Of a stretch of 61,959 bases of DNA, positions 24,177 to 32,863 are shown piece by piece; the first letter of the stretch is position 1, and every line of letters starts with the position of its first letter. Location of the stretch: positions 1 through 61,959 of the forward strand of contig JAFGHX010000104.1 of NCBI GenBank assembly GCA_016929905.1, given 5' to 3'. Made by a program: the position numbers and the translations under genes. Below the pieces are notes generated by a model. It was not told the origin of the DNA and made no database searches. It saw only the letters and a program-made list of their open reading frames with translations. This DNA is from Kiritimatiellia bacterium. GTDB lineage: Bacteria; Verrucomicrobiota; Kiritimatiellia; JAFGHX01.

Positions 24177-25886
24177 TCAGGCCAGGTCGTCTTCCGCACG
24201 CTGGGCCAGACGCCGGAGCTGTGCCTGCAGCTCCAGCCGCGCCGCGCTTATGGGGTCGGCTGGCTTCTCCGGCTCCTCTTCCGCCTTCGGTCCTGCTTCG
24301 TCCGGCGGTTGGTCTTCCGGCGCCGGCTCCGATGGTGCGGGCGGCCTGTCCATTTCTTCTTCCGGCTGGCCCGGCTCGTCCGCCGGCTGGCTTGGCTCCT
24401 CTGCCGGCTGGCCCAACGGCAGGCCGAGAGCCGCCGCCAGCGTCGAGGCGTCCAGTTCCGGCTCTGCCTCGGTTGGACCAGCCGCCGCCTGCACCGGCCC
24501 CGACGAGGGTTCCTGCTCTTGCTCGGCCGGCGTGTCAGCGGCAAGCGGCGGTTCGGCCGCTTGCTGGGCGGCCGCCTGCGATTCGGCGGGAACGGCTTGT
24601 TCGGCTCCCCACGTGTCTTCCGACCCCGTCTCTTCCAGCGGCGTGGCCTGCAGCAGCATCGCCTCCAGTCGCGCCTGCGCTTCCGCCTGAGTCAGCTGTT
24701 CCCACTCCAGCTCCCCCTGCGCCGGGGCACCGGCCTCGCCTCGCGCGAGCGGCAACTCGGCCTCTGCCAGGATTGTCGGCTCGGAGTCCCGAGCAGCCGA
24801 GGCCGTCGCCTGTGGGGGCGCCTCCGCCGCGGCCAACAACGGTTCCCAAAGCAGAGCCGCCTCCGCCGGTTCCGGCGCCGGCGCCTGGCTCGCCGCGGCG
24901 TCTGACGGCCATTCGGCGGCGACTTCGGCCGACGGCGCGGATATCGGGCCTTCGGCCTCGCCTGCCGGCACGGCCGGCTCTGCTGCCACGAGCGGGCTTT
25001 CTCCTGCAGCCGCTGCCGGCTCCGCCTGCACCACGGCTCCACCCGTCGAGGCCGATCCCTCGGCCAGATTTCCGTACACTTTCTCCAACTCGTCCGTCGC
25101 CTGGGCCAGCTCCTTGGCGAGCGATGTCTTCTCCTGCACAGCGGCCTTCAACGCGGCTTCGCTCTTGCTCAGACGCTGCTTCAGCGTCGCCATTTCGCCC
25201 TGCAGGCTCTCAACCTTCCGGTTCACCTCCAGGCCGGCCGTCTGCTCCTGCTCAAGAAGCGCAGTCTTCTCATCCAACAGAACCTGTAACGCTTGGCCCC
25301 TGCTGTCCGAGCCGCTCGCCTCCTCGAGCGTCGCACGGGAGGATGTCCAGACGCCGTGACCGGCCGAACTGAACGAACGGGCCGTATGCCAGATGATCGG
25401 AATCCCGGCACGCCACGCCCAGGCGCACAACACCGCGCAGCCTGTCGCGAAAGCGGCTGCAAGAATCGACACGTTGTCCGCGGCGCCTGTGGAGATGAAA
25501 AAGTTCACGTACGCAATGTTCCCCGTCAGCGCAGGCCAGACAGCCGAGCCGGGCCCCACGGCGTAGACGGCGACGAAGCAGTACGCGGCCAGCACGCGCA
25601 CCGCGAGGCTGCCCGATCCGTTCGCATGTCCCAGGGCCAGCACGAGGACGTAGGCGCCCACCATCACCATCACGACTCGCGCACGGTCCAGGCTCCAATT
25701 GAACCGCCGCGCGCCGCGCGAAATCAGGACGCTGCCTGCAAACCAGGCGACGGCCACAACGGTGAAATAAATCGCGTTCGGTGTCCAGCCCGTCGTGAAC
25801 AGCCGTTGCCCTCCCGCCCAGCCGATGCCGCCCAGCACGCAGGCTTCCATCAACAGCAGCATCCAGGATTTGCGGTCCAGCTTCAC
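24177..25886 (-). CDS. Multispanning membrane protein with coiled coil and acidic low-complexity tail
   Basis: 569 aa, unknown family. About five hydrophobic segments fill residues 8-165 (MLLLMEACVLGGIGWAGG; FTVVAVAWFAGSVLI; VVMVMVGAYVLVLALG; and two more). A coiled coil follows (about 190-275, KVESLQGEMATLKQRLSKSE). Residues 280-535 are Glu/Pro/Ala-rich with imperfect repeats such as QPADEPGQPEEE, and the end is helical (ARLELQAQLRRLAQRAEDD). The start is GTG at 25886 with a GAGG nine bases upstream. It lies 110 bases before the sensor-less kinase and could be its membrane input, or a polar scaffold of the flagellum; neither is shown by motifs. Confidence 0.65.
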   Translation of the reverse strand: MKLDRKSWMLLLMEACVLGGIGWAGGQRLFTTGWTPNAIYFTVVAVAWFAGSVLISRGARRFNWSLDRARVVMVMVGAYVLVLALGHANGSGSLAVRVLAAYCFVAVYAVGPGSAVWPALTGNIAYVNFFISTGAADNVSILAAAFATGCAVLCAWAWRAGIPIIWHTARSFSSAGHGVWTSSRATLEEASGSDSRGQALQVLLDEKTALLEQEQTAGLEVNRKVESLQGEMATLKQRLSKSEAALKAAVQEKTSLAKELAQATDELEKVYGNLAEGSASTGGAVVQAEPAAAAGESPLVAAEPAVPAGEAEGPISAPSAEVAAEWPSDAAASQAPAPEPAEAALLWEPLLAAAEAPPQATASAARDSEPTILAEAELPLARGEAGAPAQGELEWEQLTQAEAQARLEAMLLQATPLEETGSEDTWGAEQAVPAESQAAAQQAAEPPLAADTPAEQEQEPSSGPVQAAAGPTEAEPELDASTLAAALGLPLGQPAEEPSQPADEPGQPEEEMDRPPAPSEPAPEDQPPDEAGPKAEEEPEKPADPISAARLELQAQLRRLAQRAEDDLA

Positions 25887-26167
25887 ATCAAGCGCCTCTG
25901 TAGAGTCTCGACCCTGTTACGTCCGGCGCCGCGGGGCGCACCCGGGGCCTTCCCGACCAGGAAGCCGGGGTCTCCCGAGCCCTATGCAAACAAGCTGCAT
26001 GCCACGGCCCGGGATCCTCCCGTTTCTATCAGAATTCGCCCCGTTTGGCACGCCCAAACGCGAGAATCCAGGTTCTGGCCTCGCTCCTGCTTACTTCGGT
26101 GCAGAAGGAGTACCCCTCGCCTGATTTCGGCTCGACCGGGCTCGGCAGGCCATCGGGGGAGTCTACC
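25887..26167. other. 281-base divergent intergenic region
   Basis: No gene. It should hold promoters in both directions, but I see no convincing -35/-10 pair. A short perfect hairpin (CGTTTGG, loop CACGC, CCAAACG) lies at 26042-26060. Confidence 0.5.
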
Positions 26168-28102
26168 ATGTGCGGAATTGTCGGCATTTTCAACATAACC
26201 GGCTGCCCCGAGCTGCCGACCGCACGGGTGCAGGCCGCCCTGGACAGCATGGCCGCACGCGGGCCCGACGACGAAGGCTTGTACTCCGGGCCCGGTATCC
26301 TACTCGGGCACCGCAGGCTGTCCATCATCGATCTGCAAGGCGGCCACCAACCGATGGTGGACGGAACGACCGGAACCGTCCTCGTTTTCAACGGCGAGAT
26401 ATACAACTACCGCGAACTGCGTAACGAACTCGCCGCATGCGGTCCCCCGTTCCAGACCCGGTCGGACACCGAGGTCCTGCTCCGAGCCTACCTGCGCTGG
26501 GATACCGACTGCCTTGCGCACCTGGTCGGGATGTTCGCATTCGCCGTGTTCGATCCTTCCAAAAGACAGGTCTTCCTGGCGCGCGATCGGACGGGCGTCA
26601 AACCGCTGTTCTACAGCATGCGCAACGGACGGTTCATGTTTGCCTCCACCATACCCGCCCTGCGCTGCTTCCCCGACGTGCGCGCCACAATGGACTGCGC
26701 AGCGGTTTCACACTACCTCACAACCATCCGCACCACGTTCGGAACTCGTACCCTGCTGCGCGATATCCGCACGCTCCAGCCCGGTGAATGCCTCACCATC
26801 CGGCAGGGTGCGCATGCGCCTGCCGTATCGCGGTATTGGGAGATCCCCGTGCTCTCGCCCGAAGAGAAGCAGGATCCCGGAATCCAGCAGGCCGCCGAAC
26901 ATGCCGCCGGACTCCTCGCCGAGTCTGTCCGCCAGCGGCTGGTCAGCGACGTCCCGCTCGGCGGCTTCCTCAGCGGCGGGCTCGATTCTACGGTGATCGC
27001 ATCACTCGCCTGCCCCCTCTCCAACCACCGGTTCAACGCCTACGCGGTTGGCTATGCGCGCGAGGGATACAACGAATGGCCGTTCGTGCGCTCCGCAGCC
27101 CAATACTACAGCATGCAGTGCGCGGAAATAACACTCGCTGAGCAGGACTACCGTTCCGACTGGGCCACACTCACCACCGCGAAGGGCCTGCCTCTCTCCA
27201 CCCCCAATGAAGTGGCCATTTTCCATCTGGCCCGCGCTCTGCGACGCGATTTCACCGTCGCACTCAGCGGCGAGGGCGCCGATGAGGTCTTCGGCGGCTA
27301 TTCTTACCCGTTCTTCTCCGCCTATGACTATGAGCGCGCACGCCACGCCGCACCCCAGCCCGGGACCGCTCTGTCGACCGTCGACCGGGCTATCATGCGG
27401 CTTTACCGGCGACCCTACCTCCTATGCCGGCCCGATCACTTCTTCCTGGTCAATTCTTGGGTGTCCTTCGCCGACAAGAAAGCTTTGCTGACACCCGACG
27501 TCTGGCAGGCGTCCGAGGAAGATCGGGAGGTCTTTCAATTCTACGAGGATCTCTTTACCCGGCTCAGCACGTGCTCGACCTTCGACGCCTATATGCACGT
27601 GCACGCCCGCATAAACCTGGAGGGCTTGCTGGCGCGGGTCGATTCCAGCACCATGGCCGCTTCGGTCGAAGCGCGTGTGCCGTTCACCGATCATCGGGTA
27701 GTGGAATTCCTGTTCGGACTGCCCGACCACTATAAGATCGATTGGCGCAATGCCGCCGCCAGACGGGCCGGAGAAGGGCTCAATGTCTCCGAAATCGAAA
27801 AGAGGCGGCTGATCCAGTCCAAAATACTCCTGCGCCGGGCCTTCGCGGCCCGCGTGCCGCAAGCCATCTTGCACCGCGCGAAGATGAGCTTCCCGGTCCC
27901 CTTCCGTGAATGGTTCGGGGATTGGATGCGCAACGGCATGGCTGAATCGGTCCGGGGCTCCCGGTTGCTCGGGCCCCTGTTCCGCCCTGAGCGCATCCGT
28001 GCGCTGCTGGCTGCTGCCGAACAGCCCACTTCCGCCATGGCGCTGTGGCCGGTCACGAATCTTTGCCTCTGGCAGCAGCTCTGCGGGGCGGAATTGCCCT
28101 GA
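26168..28102 (+). CDS. asnB: Asparagine synthase (glutamine-hydrolysing)
   Basis: 644 aa. Converts aspartate, glutamine and ATP to asparagine, or in glycan clusters amidates a sugar acid. The N-terminal class II glutaminase starts with the nucleophile Cys2 (MCGIVGIFN) and has RGPDDEG and NGEIYNYRELR; the synthetase domain has the ATP motif SGGLDST at 269-275 and SGEGADEVFGGY. The ATG at 26168 exposes Cys2 and has a GGGGGAG ribosome site; upstream in-frame codons are not part of the protein. It converges on the glycosyltransferase cluster with a 31-base gap, so a role in surface glycan synthesis is possible. Confidence 0.93.
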   Translation: MCGIVGIFNITGCPELPTARVQAALDSMAARGPDDEGLYSGPGILLGHRRLSIIDLQGGHQPMVDGTTGTVLVFNGEIYNYRELRNELAACGPPFQTRSDTEVLLRAYLRWDTDCLAHLVGMFAFAVFDPSKRQVFLARDRTGVKPLFYSMRNGRFMFASTIPALRCFPDVRATMDCAAVSHYLTTIRTTFGTRTLLRDIRTLQPGECLTIRQGAHAPAVSRYWEIPVLSPEEKQDPGIQQAAEHAAGLLAESVRQRLVSDVPLGGFLSGGLDSTVIASLACPLSNHRFNAYAVGYAREGYNEWPFVRSAAQYYSMQCAEITLAEQDYRSDWATLTTAKGLPLSTPNEVAIFHLARALRRDFTVALSGEGADEVFGGYSYPFFSAYDYERARHAAPQPGTALSTVDRAIMRLYRRPYLLCRPDHFFLVNSWVSFADKKALLTPDVWQASEEDREVFQFYEDLFTRLSTCSTFDAYMHVHARINLEGLLARVDSSTMAASVEARVPFTDHRVVEFLFGLPDHYKIDWRNAAARRAGEGLNVSEIEKRRLIQSKILLRRAFAARVPQAILHRAKMSFPVPFREWFGDWMRNGMAESVRGSRLLGPLFRPERIRALLAAAEQPTSAMALWPVTNLCLWQQLCGAELP

Positions 28103-28133
28103 GGAGGCCGCGCATGCGCGCACCAGGCCACCG

Positions 28134-29921
28134 TCACCGGGCAGCGTTGCCCAGCAGCCGCTCGGCGTGTGCCATGGCCCTTGCGACGTAGCGTTCGATC
28201 GAATAGCGCCGTTCCGCCCGGCGTTGAAGGCGCGCGGCGGCCGCTTGGCGGGCACCCGGCGTCCGGACCCAGGATTCGAGCAGCTTCTCGTACGCCTCGA
28301 TATCCGGGCCGGGAATCGCAAAGGGCTTGCCTACACTGTTGGCGCCGGCACTCTCGGCGTGAGCGTCGCTCCACCGCATCGCGATGACCGGCACACCGCA
28401 CGCCATGGCCTCGATGACACTCTGCGAGCCGCCTACCGGAAACTCGTTGGCGTAGATGTCCAGCATCCGCAGGGCGGCTCCCACGCGCGTCTGGCAACCG
28501 GCCCACACCACGCGCGAGGCCACGCCGATCGTGTTGAAATACGTTGTCTTTTCCGGCGGGACGTCGCCGTACGCCACGAACCAGGCCGAGGCATTCCTCC
28601 TTAATACGTTCCCGATCACCTCCACATAGGGCGGCGACAGGCGTTCCTGGAGATGATTGCTCAGCACGCCGATCACCGTTGCTGAGGCGGGAATGCCCAA
28701 CTCCGCGCGAGCCAGCGGCGGCCCGCGCCGCAGGTCCGCTATGTCCGTCCCTTTGGCAAGCGTAATCCGTTCTCCCGCATCGGCCGGCCAGAAATCGGCT
28801 TCTCTGGCAATGTTGGCCGGGTTGTCGAACAGCGTGGCGTCCAGCCCCCGATTGAACAACGAACAGCCCGTGTGAATCGCGATCTTGACCGGGATCCGCG
28901 CCAGGCGCGCCACGAGCCAGTCGATCGGACAGGCCAGGCTCGCCTGGAAGAACGCGATCTGAATGCCGTCCTCTTCGAGCCTTCGGCTGAGATGCACGGC
29001 GGCCTCGGAGAACCGAAGGTGCCGCGAGAGCAGGACGGTGGATACTCCTCTCCCTCGCAGTTCGGCCATGAGTTTCGGGGCACGCACCTCGCTGCCCGGA
29101 CTCTCAATCCCGAACGGAAACAGCGGAGTCTCCCGCACAGCCAGGTTCTCCGACGAATAGACGCGCAGCCGGTAACGGGCCGGATCCAGATGGCGGGCGA
29201 ATTGCAGGACGCGCTTGCTGTAGGCGACGACATCGTCAACCAGGTTCCCGGTGATCATCGCCACCGGGACCGGCGCCTGCCCCGCGGCAACGGTCGGCGG
29301 CCGCCCTGAGGCCGTCTCAACGCCCGACTCGCACGTTGCCACACGCCTTACGGCGTTAACTACAAACGGCATATCTGGTGGTTTCTGCCGTTTGTAGTCA
29401 AGCCCGCAAGGGCTGTTCGCCGGTTTTGAGTCGGCACCCCCTGCTTGCCCCGCGGTCCCGGCCGAGACAGCCTGCGCAACCTGCTCGTAAAGGCCCGCCA
29501 CGTCCAGCGCGGCGCGCGGATCGCGCACGAGCTCGAACCGGGCCATGCCGTCAAGAATCATCGCGGCGCCGCACGCCTCCAGCGCCAGGTCCCGCTGCCC
29601 TTGCGTCAGCGCGTCCCGCGCGAAATCGAGACATTCGCCGGCCGCCTCCTGTTCCTTCCCCGCACGACGGTACAGCCAGAGGATGTTCGCGACGAGCACA
29701 GGGTCAAGCAGCTTGAAGCGCGAGCGCATCCTGCGCAGATACTCAAGAACGGCCCCCTCGTGGCTGTCCCGGAACATGTCCGCCGCGCGAAGCAGGATGG
29801 CGAACGAACGCGCATGGGGGCTCGAACTCGTCAGCACCGCGTCGATCTGCCGCGCACTCAGGCGCGCGCCTCCGCGGCTCACCTCCTTGGCCAGCTGTTC
29901 GAGCGTCGGGACGCTGCCCAT
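28134..29921 (-). CDS. GT-B type glycosyltransferase with an inserted repeat element
   Basis: 595 aa. Residues 1-150 are helical and probably an accessory domain; 215-590 are a GT-B fold with the family-4-like motif GGSQSVIEAMACGVPVIAMR near 510. Residues 164-203 (from DSKPANSPCG to VRRVATCESGVET) are encoded by a palindromic repeat element that also occurs outside genes at 35024-35172, and contribute a foreign-looking loop between the two domains. The ATG at 29921 has AAGGAGG 8 bases upstream. It follows another glycosyltransferase and the neu genes, so it likely transfers a nonulosonic acid or another sugar to a surface or flagellar acceptor. Confidence 0.8.
   Translation of the reverse strand: MGSVPTLEQLAKEVSRGGARLSARQIDAVLTSSSPHARSFAILLRAADMFRDSHEGAVLEYLRRMRSRFKLLDPVLVANILWLYRRAGKEQEAAGECLDFARDALTQGQRDLALEACGAAMILDGMARFELVRDPRAALDVAGLYEQVAQAVSAGTAGQAGGADSKPANSPCGLDYKRQKPPDMPFVVNAVRRVATCESGVETASGRPPTVAAGQAPVPVAMITGNLVDDVVAYSKRVLQFARHLDPARYRLRVYSSENLAVRETPLFPFGIESPGSEVRAPKLMAELRGRGVSTVLLSRHLRFSEAAVHLSRRLEEDGIQIAFFQASLACPIDWLVARLARIPVKIAIHTGCSLFNRGLDATLFDNPANIAREADFWPADAGERITLAKGTDIADLRRGPPLARAELGIPASATVIGVLSNHLQERLSPPYVEVIGNVLRRNASAWFVAYGDVPPEKTTYFNTIGVASRVVWAGCQTRVGAALRMLDIYANEFPVGGSQSVIEAMACGVPVIAMRWSDAHAESAGANSVGKPFAIPGPDIEAYEKLLESWVRTPGARQAAAARLQRRAERRYSIERYVARAMAHAERLLGNAAR
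29314..29432 (-). repeat. Palindromic interspersed element, copy 1 (inside a gene)
   Basis: Bounded by GTCTCAA-like ends (GTCTCAA at 29314-29320 on the plus strand, TTGAGTC at 29426-29432). On the minus strand it contains the stem ACTACAAACGGCA paired with TGCCGTTTGTAGT, and two small hairpins, GCCC-TTGC-GGGC and CGCC-GTAA-GGCG. It contributes 40 codons in frame to the glycosyltransferase. Confidence 0.8.
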
Positions 29922-29934
29922 CGTCTCGTCCTCC

Positions 29935-30954
29935 TTACGCGCCGATCGTTGCCGCCGCTTCAGGGGCGGAACGCGAACCAAGCGGCCGCGTGAAAAGCAC
30001 CTCGCGCCACAGCCCGAGCACGCCCGCCCGGCTGTGTTCGCGCCGCACCAGTTCGCGGCCTTGCCGCGCCACCGCGTTGCGGACCGCGGCATCCGACAGA
30101 CAGCGCAGGTGCGTCAGCCAATCGGCGTCGTGTCGGGCGATGAACGCAATATCCTCGTGCCCCGCCAGCATGGCCACGTACGACGGCAGCGGGCTCACGA
30201 CCGCCGGGATGCCGGCCGCCAGACAGAGCTGCAGCCGGTTCGGGCTCTTCCCGCTCGTCCACCGTGTCAAAGGGACGGGAATCACCGCCAGATCGCATTC
30301 GAAAAGACGCGCCGCGTAGCTCTCCACCGTCCAGGGCACGTACTCCACCGCAATGTGCGGCAACGCAGGGACGAACCCCTCCAGATCGCGCGTGATCAGA
30401 CGCAGGCAACAGGCTCGTTCCCGGCTCAACTCCTGCAGGGCCGGCACCACCATCTTCAGGTGCAGCATGTTCAAGGACGTCCCGATCCAGCCTATCCGCA
30501 ACAGGTCGCGCTCTTCATGCTGCTTGAGCGCCGGTAGCCCCAGCCCGGCCACGTCTACGCTGTCGGGCAGCACCCAACACCTCACCCCCGGATACCGCGC
30601 TTGTACCCCCCGCTGCAAGAAAGGAGTCGGAACGGTGACACAGTCGAACTCGGCAACCGCCCGGTCCACGTCCCAGTGGCGCTGCCGGTTCGCCGCCTCC
30701 TGTTGCCAGATCGGGTCGCACAGGTCCAGAAAAGTCCGGCACGTCGTGCCCCTCAGCCGCCCGGCGAGTCCGAGAACATTCGGGTCGCACACCTTCTCCA
30801 CAAAGAGGGCGTCCGGGACCGCCGTCAGCCGTAACTGGGGAAACAGACTGCGCACCCCGAAACGCGCGCCCAGCGCTTCTGCTATTTCCAGCACCCTCAG
30901 CCGCGTGCCGGGCGACTCACGCCCTCCCATCGGGATCCAGGCGACCTCTTTCAT
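29935..30954 (-). CDS. Glycosyltransferase, GT-B type
   Basis: 339 aa, starting MKEVAWIPMGGRESPGTRLR. Rossmann-like pattern with GWIGTSLNMLHLKMVVPALQ at the start of the C-terminal domain and the nucleotide-sugar region SGKSPNRLQLCLAAGIPAVV, typical of family 1/4 enzymes. No membrane segment. I start at the ATG at 30954 behind a G-rich ribosome site; an in-frame ATG further upstream would lie in the repeat-containing gap to neuD. It is separated by 13 bases from the next glycosyltransferase. Acceptor unknown; context suggests nonulosonic-acid glycan assembly. Confidence 0.78.
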   Translation of the reverse strand: MKEVAWIPMGGRESPGTRLRVLEIAEALGARFGVRSLFPQLRLTAVPDALFVEKVCDPNVLGLAGRLRGTTCRTFLDLCDPIWQQEAANRQRHWDVDRAVAEFDCVTVPTPFLQRGVQARYPGVRCWVLPDSVDVAGLGLPALKQHEERDLLRIGWIGTSLNMLHLKMVVPALQELSRERACCLRLITRDLEGFVPALPHIAVEYVPWTVESYAARLFECDLAVIPVPLTRWTSGKSPNRLQLCLAAGIPAVVSPLPSYVAMLAGHEDIAFIARHDADWLTHLRCLSDAAVRNAVARQGRELVRREHSRAGVLGLWREVLFTRPLGSRSAPEAAATIGA

Positions 30955-30976
30955 GCCTGTCTTGCCCCCCTGCCCT

Positions 30977-31015
30977 GCCGACAGCCTGCTCGAGAACCTG
31001 CTCGACATCGCCTTG
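30977..31015. repeat. 12-base CTGCTCGAGAAC-type repeat (short copy)
   Basis: Between neuD and the glycosyltransferase the plus strand reads CTGCTCGAGAAC then CTGCTCGACATC, two units of the same 12-base motif that is tandemly repeated at 53062-53097. Confidence 0.5.
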
Positions 31016-31022
31016 TGCCCGC

Positions 31023-31709
31023 TCAACACGCCGATCCGCACCCCGCCGCGCCGATCCCCGCTTCGGCCGCAGTCCGTTCCCTGGCCGGCACACCTGTCAC
31101 CACGGCGCCCGGCCGGACATCTCGGACAACCACCGCGCCGGCCCCCACGACGGCGCCGTCCCCGATCACGATGCGTTGCCGAACAACCGCCCGGGCCCCC
31201 ACGAAAGCGCCGCGGCCAACTCGTACCGCGCCCGCCAGGCAGGCGCCGCTCGCAATGTGCACATGGTCCGCCACGCGACAATCGTGCTCCACGATGGCGC
31301 CGCTGTTGACGATGACGTTGGCTCCCAACACCGCGCAGGCGTTGATGACGGCGCCCGGCATCACCGTCGGGCCAGCCCCCAGTTCGGCCGCCGCCGAGAC
31401 GCATGCGCCCTGATGAATGGCCGGCACGATCTCGAACCCGAGCGCCCGCGCCATCTCGTACAGCCGGATCCGAAGGCTCGTATCCCCTACAGAGCCAACG
31501 CCGATGAAGGCGGCCCTGACGCCCTCGCGATGCAATTCCCCCAGGATGGCGTCGGGCCCGAGCACCGGCACGCCCGACACCCGCGTGTCGAACAAAGATG
31601 GATCGTTGTCTACCAGTCCTACGACCTGGACCCAAGGCAATGCGCCCAGAATATCGAGCACCACGCGTGCATGCCCGCCGGCTCCAATGCCGACAACTTG
31701 CGTCCTCAT
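31023..31709 (-). CDS. neuD: Sialic acid O-acyltransferase family protein NeuD
   Basis: 228 aa. The N-terminal PglD-type Rossmann part (VVGIGAGGHARVVLDIL) is followed by a left-handed beta-helix of hexapeptide repeats (IVNSGAIVEHDCRVADHVHI; VGRGAFVGARAVVRQ). The family acetylates nonulosonic acids or UDP-sugars using acetyl-CoA. Coupled to neuC by a 4-base overlap with a GGGGGA ribosome site. Confidence 0.85.
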   Translation of the reverse strand: MRTQVVGIGAGGHARVVLDILGALPWVQVVGLVDNDPSLFDTRVSGVPVLGPDAILGELHREGVRAAFIGVGSVGDTSLRIRLYEMARALGFEIVPAIHQGACVSAAAELGAGPTVMPGAVINACAVLGANVIVNSGAIVEHDCRVADHVHIASGACLAGAVRVGRGAFVGARAVVRQRIVIGDGAVVGAGAVVVRDVRPGAVVTGVPARERTAAEAGIGAAGCGSAC

Positions 31710-32863
31710 GCGTCCCCCGTGTAGAAGACCTTCTGGATCAGGCGGCGGTCGAGAACCACCGTCTCAAGCCGCTCCACAATTCGCGGGCCCGCACGGCCGT
31801 CGCCGTACGGGTTCTCCAGCCCGCCCAGGGCCTCGCGGAAGGCCGGCGCCGTCACGCGGGCAATGGCCTCCGAAATCGGGCCCCGCTCGCACGGCACGTC
31901 CACCACGTTCTGCGCGCGGTAACGGCCGCGCTGGCGGCTGCCCACGTTTACCACCGGCAGGCGAAAGCTGGCCGCTTCGATGATGCCACTGGACGAATTG
32001 CCCACCAGCGCCGCCGCGCGCCGCAGCAGCGCATAGTACGCGCGCGGGCCCAGGTTCCGAACCACGCGCGCGCTCTCACGCGCCGCCGCGAAGCGCGTGA
32101 TCGCGTCGATAATCGCGTCCGAGCCCGTGTCCGCGTTCGGGTACGTGAAGACAATCGGCTTCCCGCACTCGGCGAGCGCCGCGCACAACTCCGCCATGCA
32201 GGGCCCGGTTCTGTCGTGTTCGAGCGTCACCGGATGAAACGTGACGAGCAAGGGCGGCGGGTCCACAGGCATCTGCAGCACACCCTCAAGCTCATGGGGC
32301 GGGAGGTCTGCCAGCCGCCGGACATTGTCCAGCGCCGGCGCGCCGCTGACCGTGATTCGCCACGGCTCCTCGCCCATGCGCCGCAGCCGCTCGCCATATC
32401 TAGACATAGAAACAAAATGGAGGTGGCTCATCTTCGTGATGGCGTGGCGGAACCCCTCGTCCATCGCGCCTTCGGTCGTCTCGCCGCCGTGCAGATGGGC
32501 GACGGGAAGAGCGAACGGGGCCGCCGCCGCCACCGCCGCCAGCGTCTCGAAACGGTCGCCCGCGACCAGCACAACGTCCAGGCCGGCGCGGGCATAAACC
32601 TCCGCGAAACCGGCCAGGCCGCGGCCCATTGCCGACGCGATGCCCTGAGGGGTGTCCACTTCCGGCGCCAGGTCCACACGGGCCTGCGCCCCGAGGCCGT
32701 CCGCCTCGATCCGGGCCCCGGTCAGACCGTACTTGGCCGAGAAATGCGCCCCCGCCGCGATCAGGTAGAGCGCCAGCCGGGACGAGGCGCGAATGCCCGC
32801 CAGCACCGGCAGGAGGATGCTGTAGTCCGAACGGCCCACCGTCACGACGCCGATTCGTCTCAT
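31706..32863 (-). CDS. neuC: UDP-N-acetylglucosamine 2-epimerase (hydrolysing)
   Basis: 385 aa. Releases UDP and makes ManNAc (or a related 2,4-diacetamido sugar in legionaminate pathways). Family motifs: GVVTVGRSDYSILLPVLAGI at the start, LVAGDRFE, HLHGGETTEGAMDE, SSSGIIEAASFRLPVVNVGS, and GRYRAQNV. Complete length. First committed step of the nonulosonic acid cassette. The start overlaps the neuB stop by 4 bases. Confidence 0.92.
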   Translation of the reverse strand: MRRIGVVTVGRSDYSILLPVLAGIRASSRLALYLIAAGAHFSAKYGLTGARIEADGLGAQARVDLAPEVDTPQGIASAMGRGLAGFAEVYARAGLDVVLVAGDRFETLAAVAAAAPFALPVAHLHGGETTEGAMDEGFRHAITKMSHLHFVSMSRYGERLRRMGEEPWRITVSGAPALDNVRRLADLPPHELEGVLQMPVDPPPLLVTFHPVTLEHDRTGPCMAELCAALAECGKPIVFTYPNADTGSDAIIDAITRFAAARESARVVRNLGPRAYYALLRRAAALVGNSSSGIIEAASFRLPVVNVGSRQRGRYRAQNVVDVPCERGPISEAIARVTAPAFREALGGLENPYGDGRAGPRIVERLETVVLDRRLIQKVFYTGDA

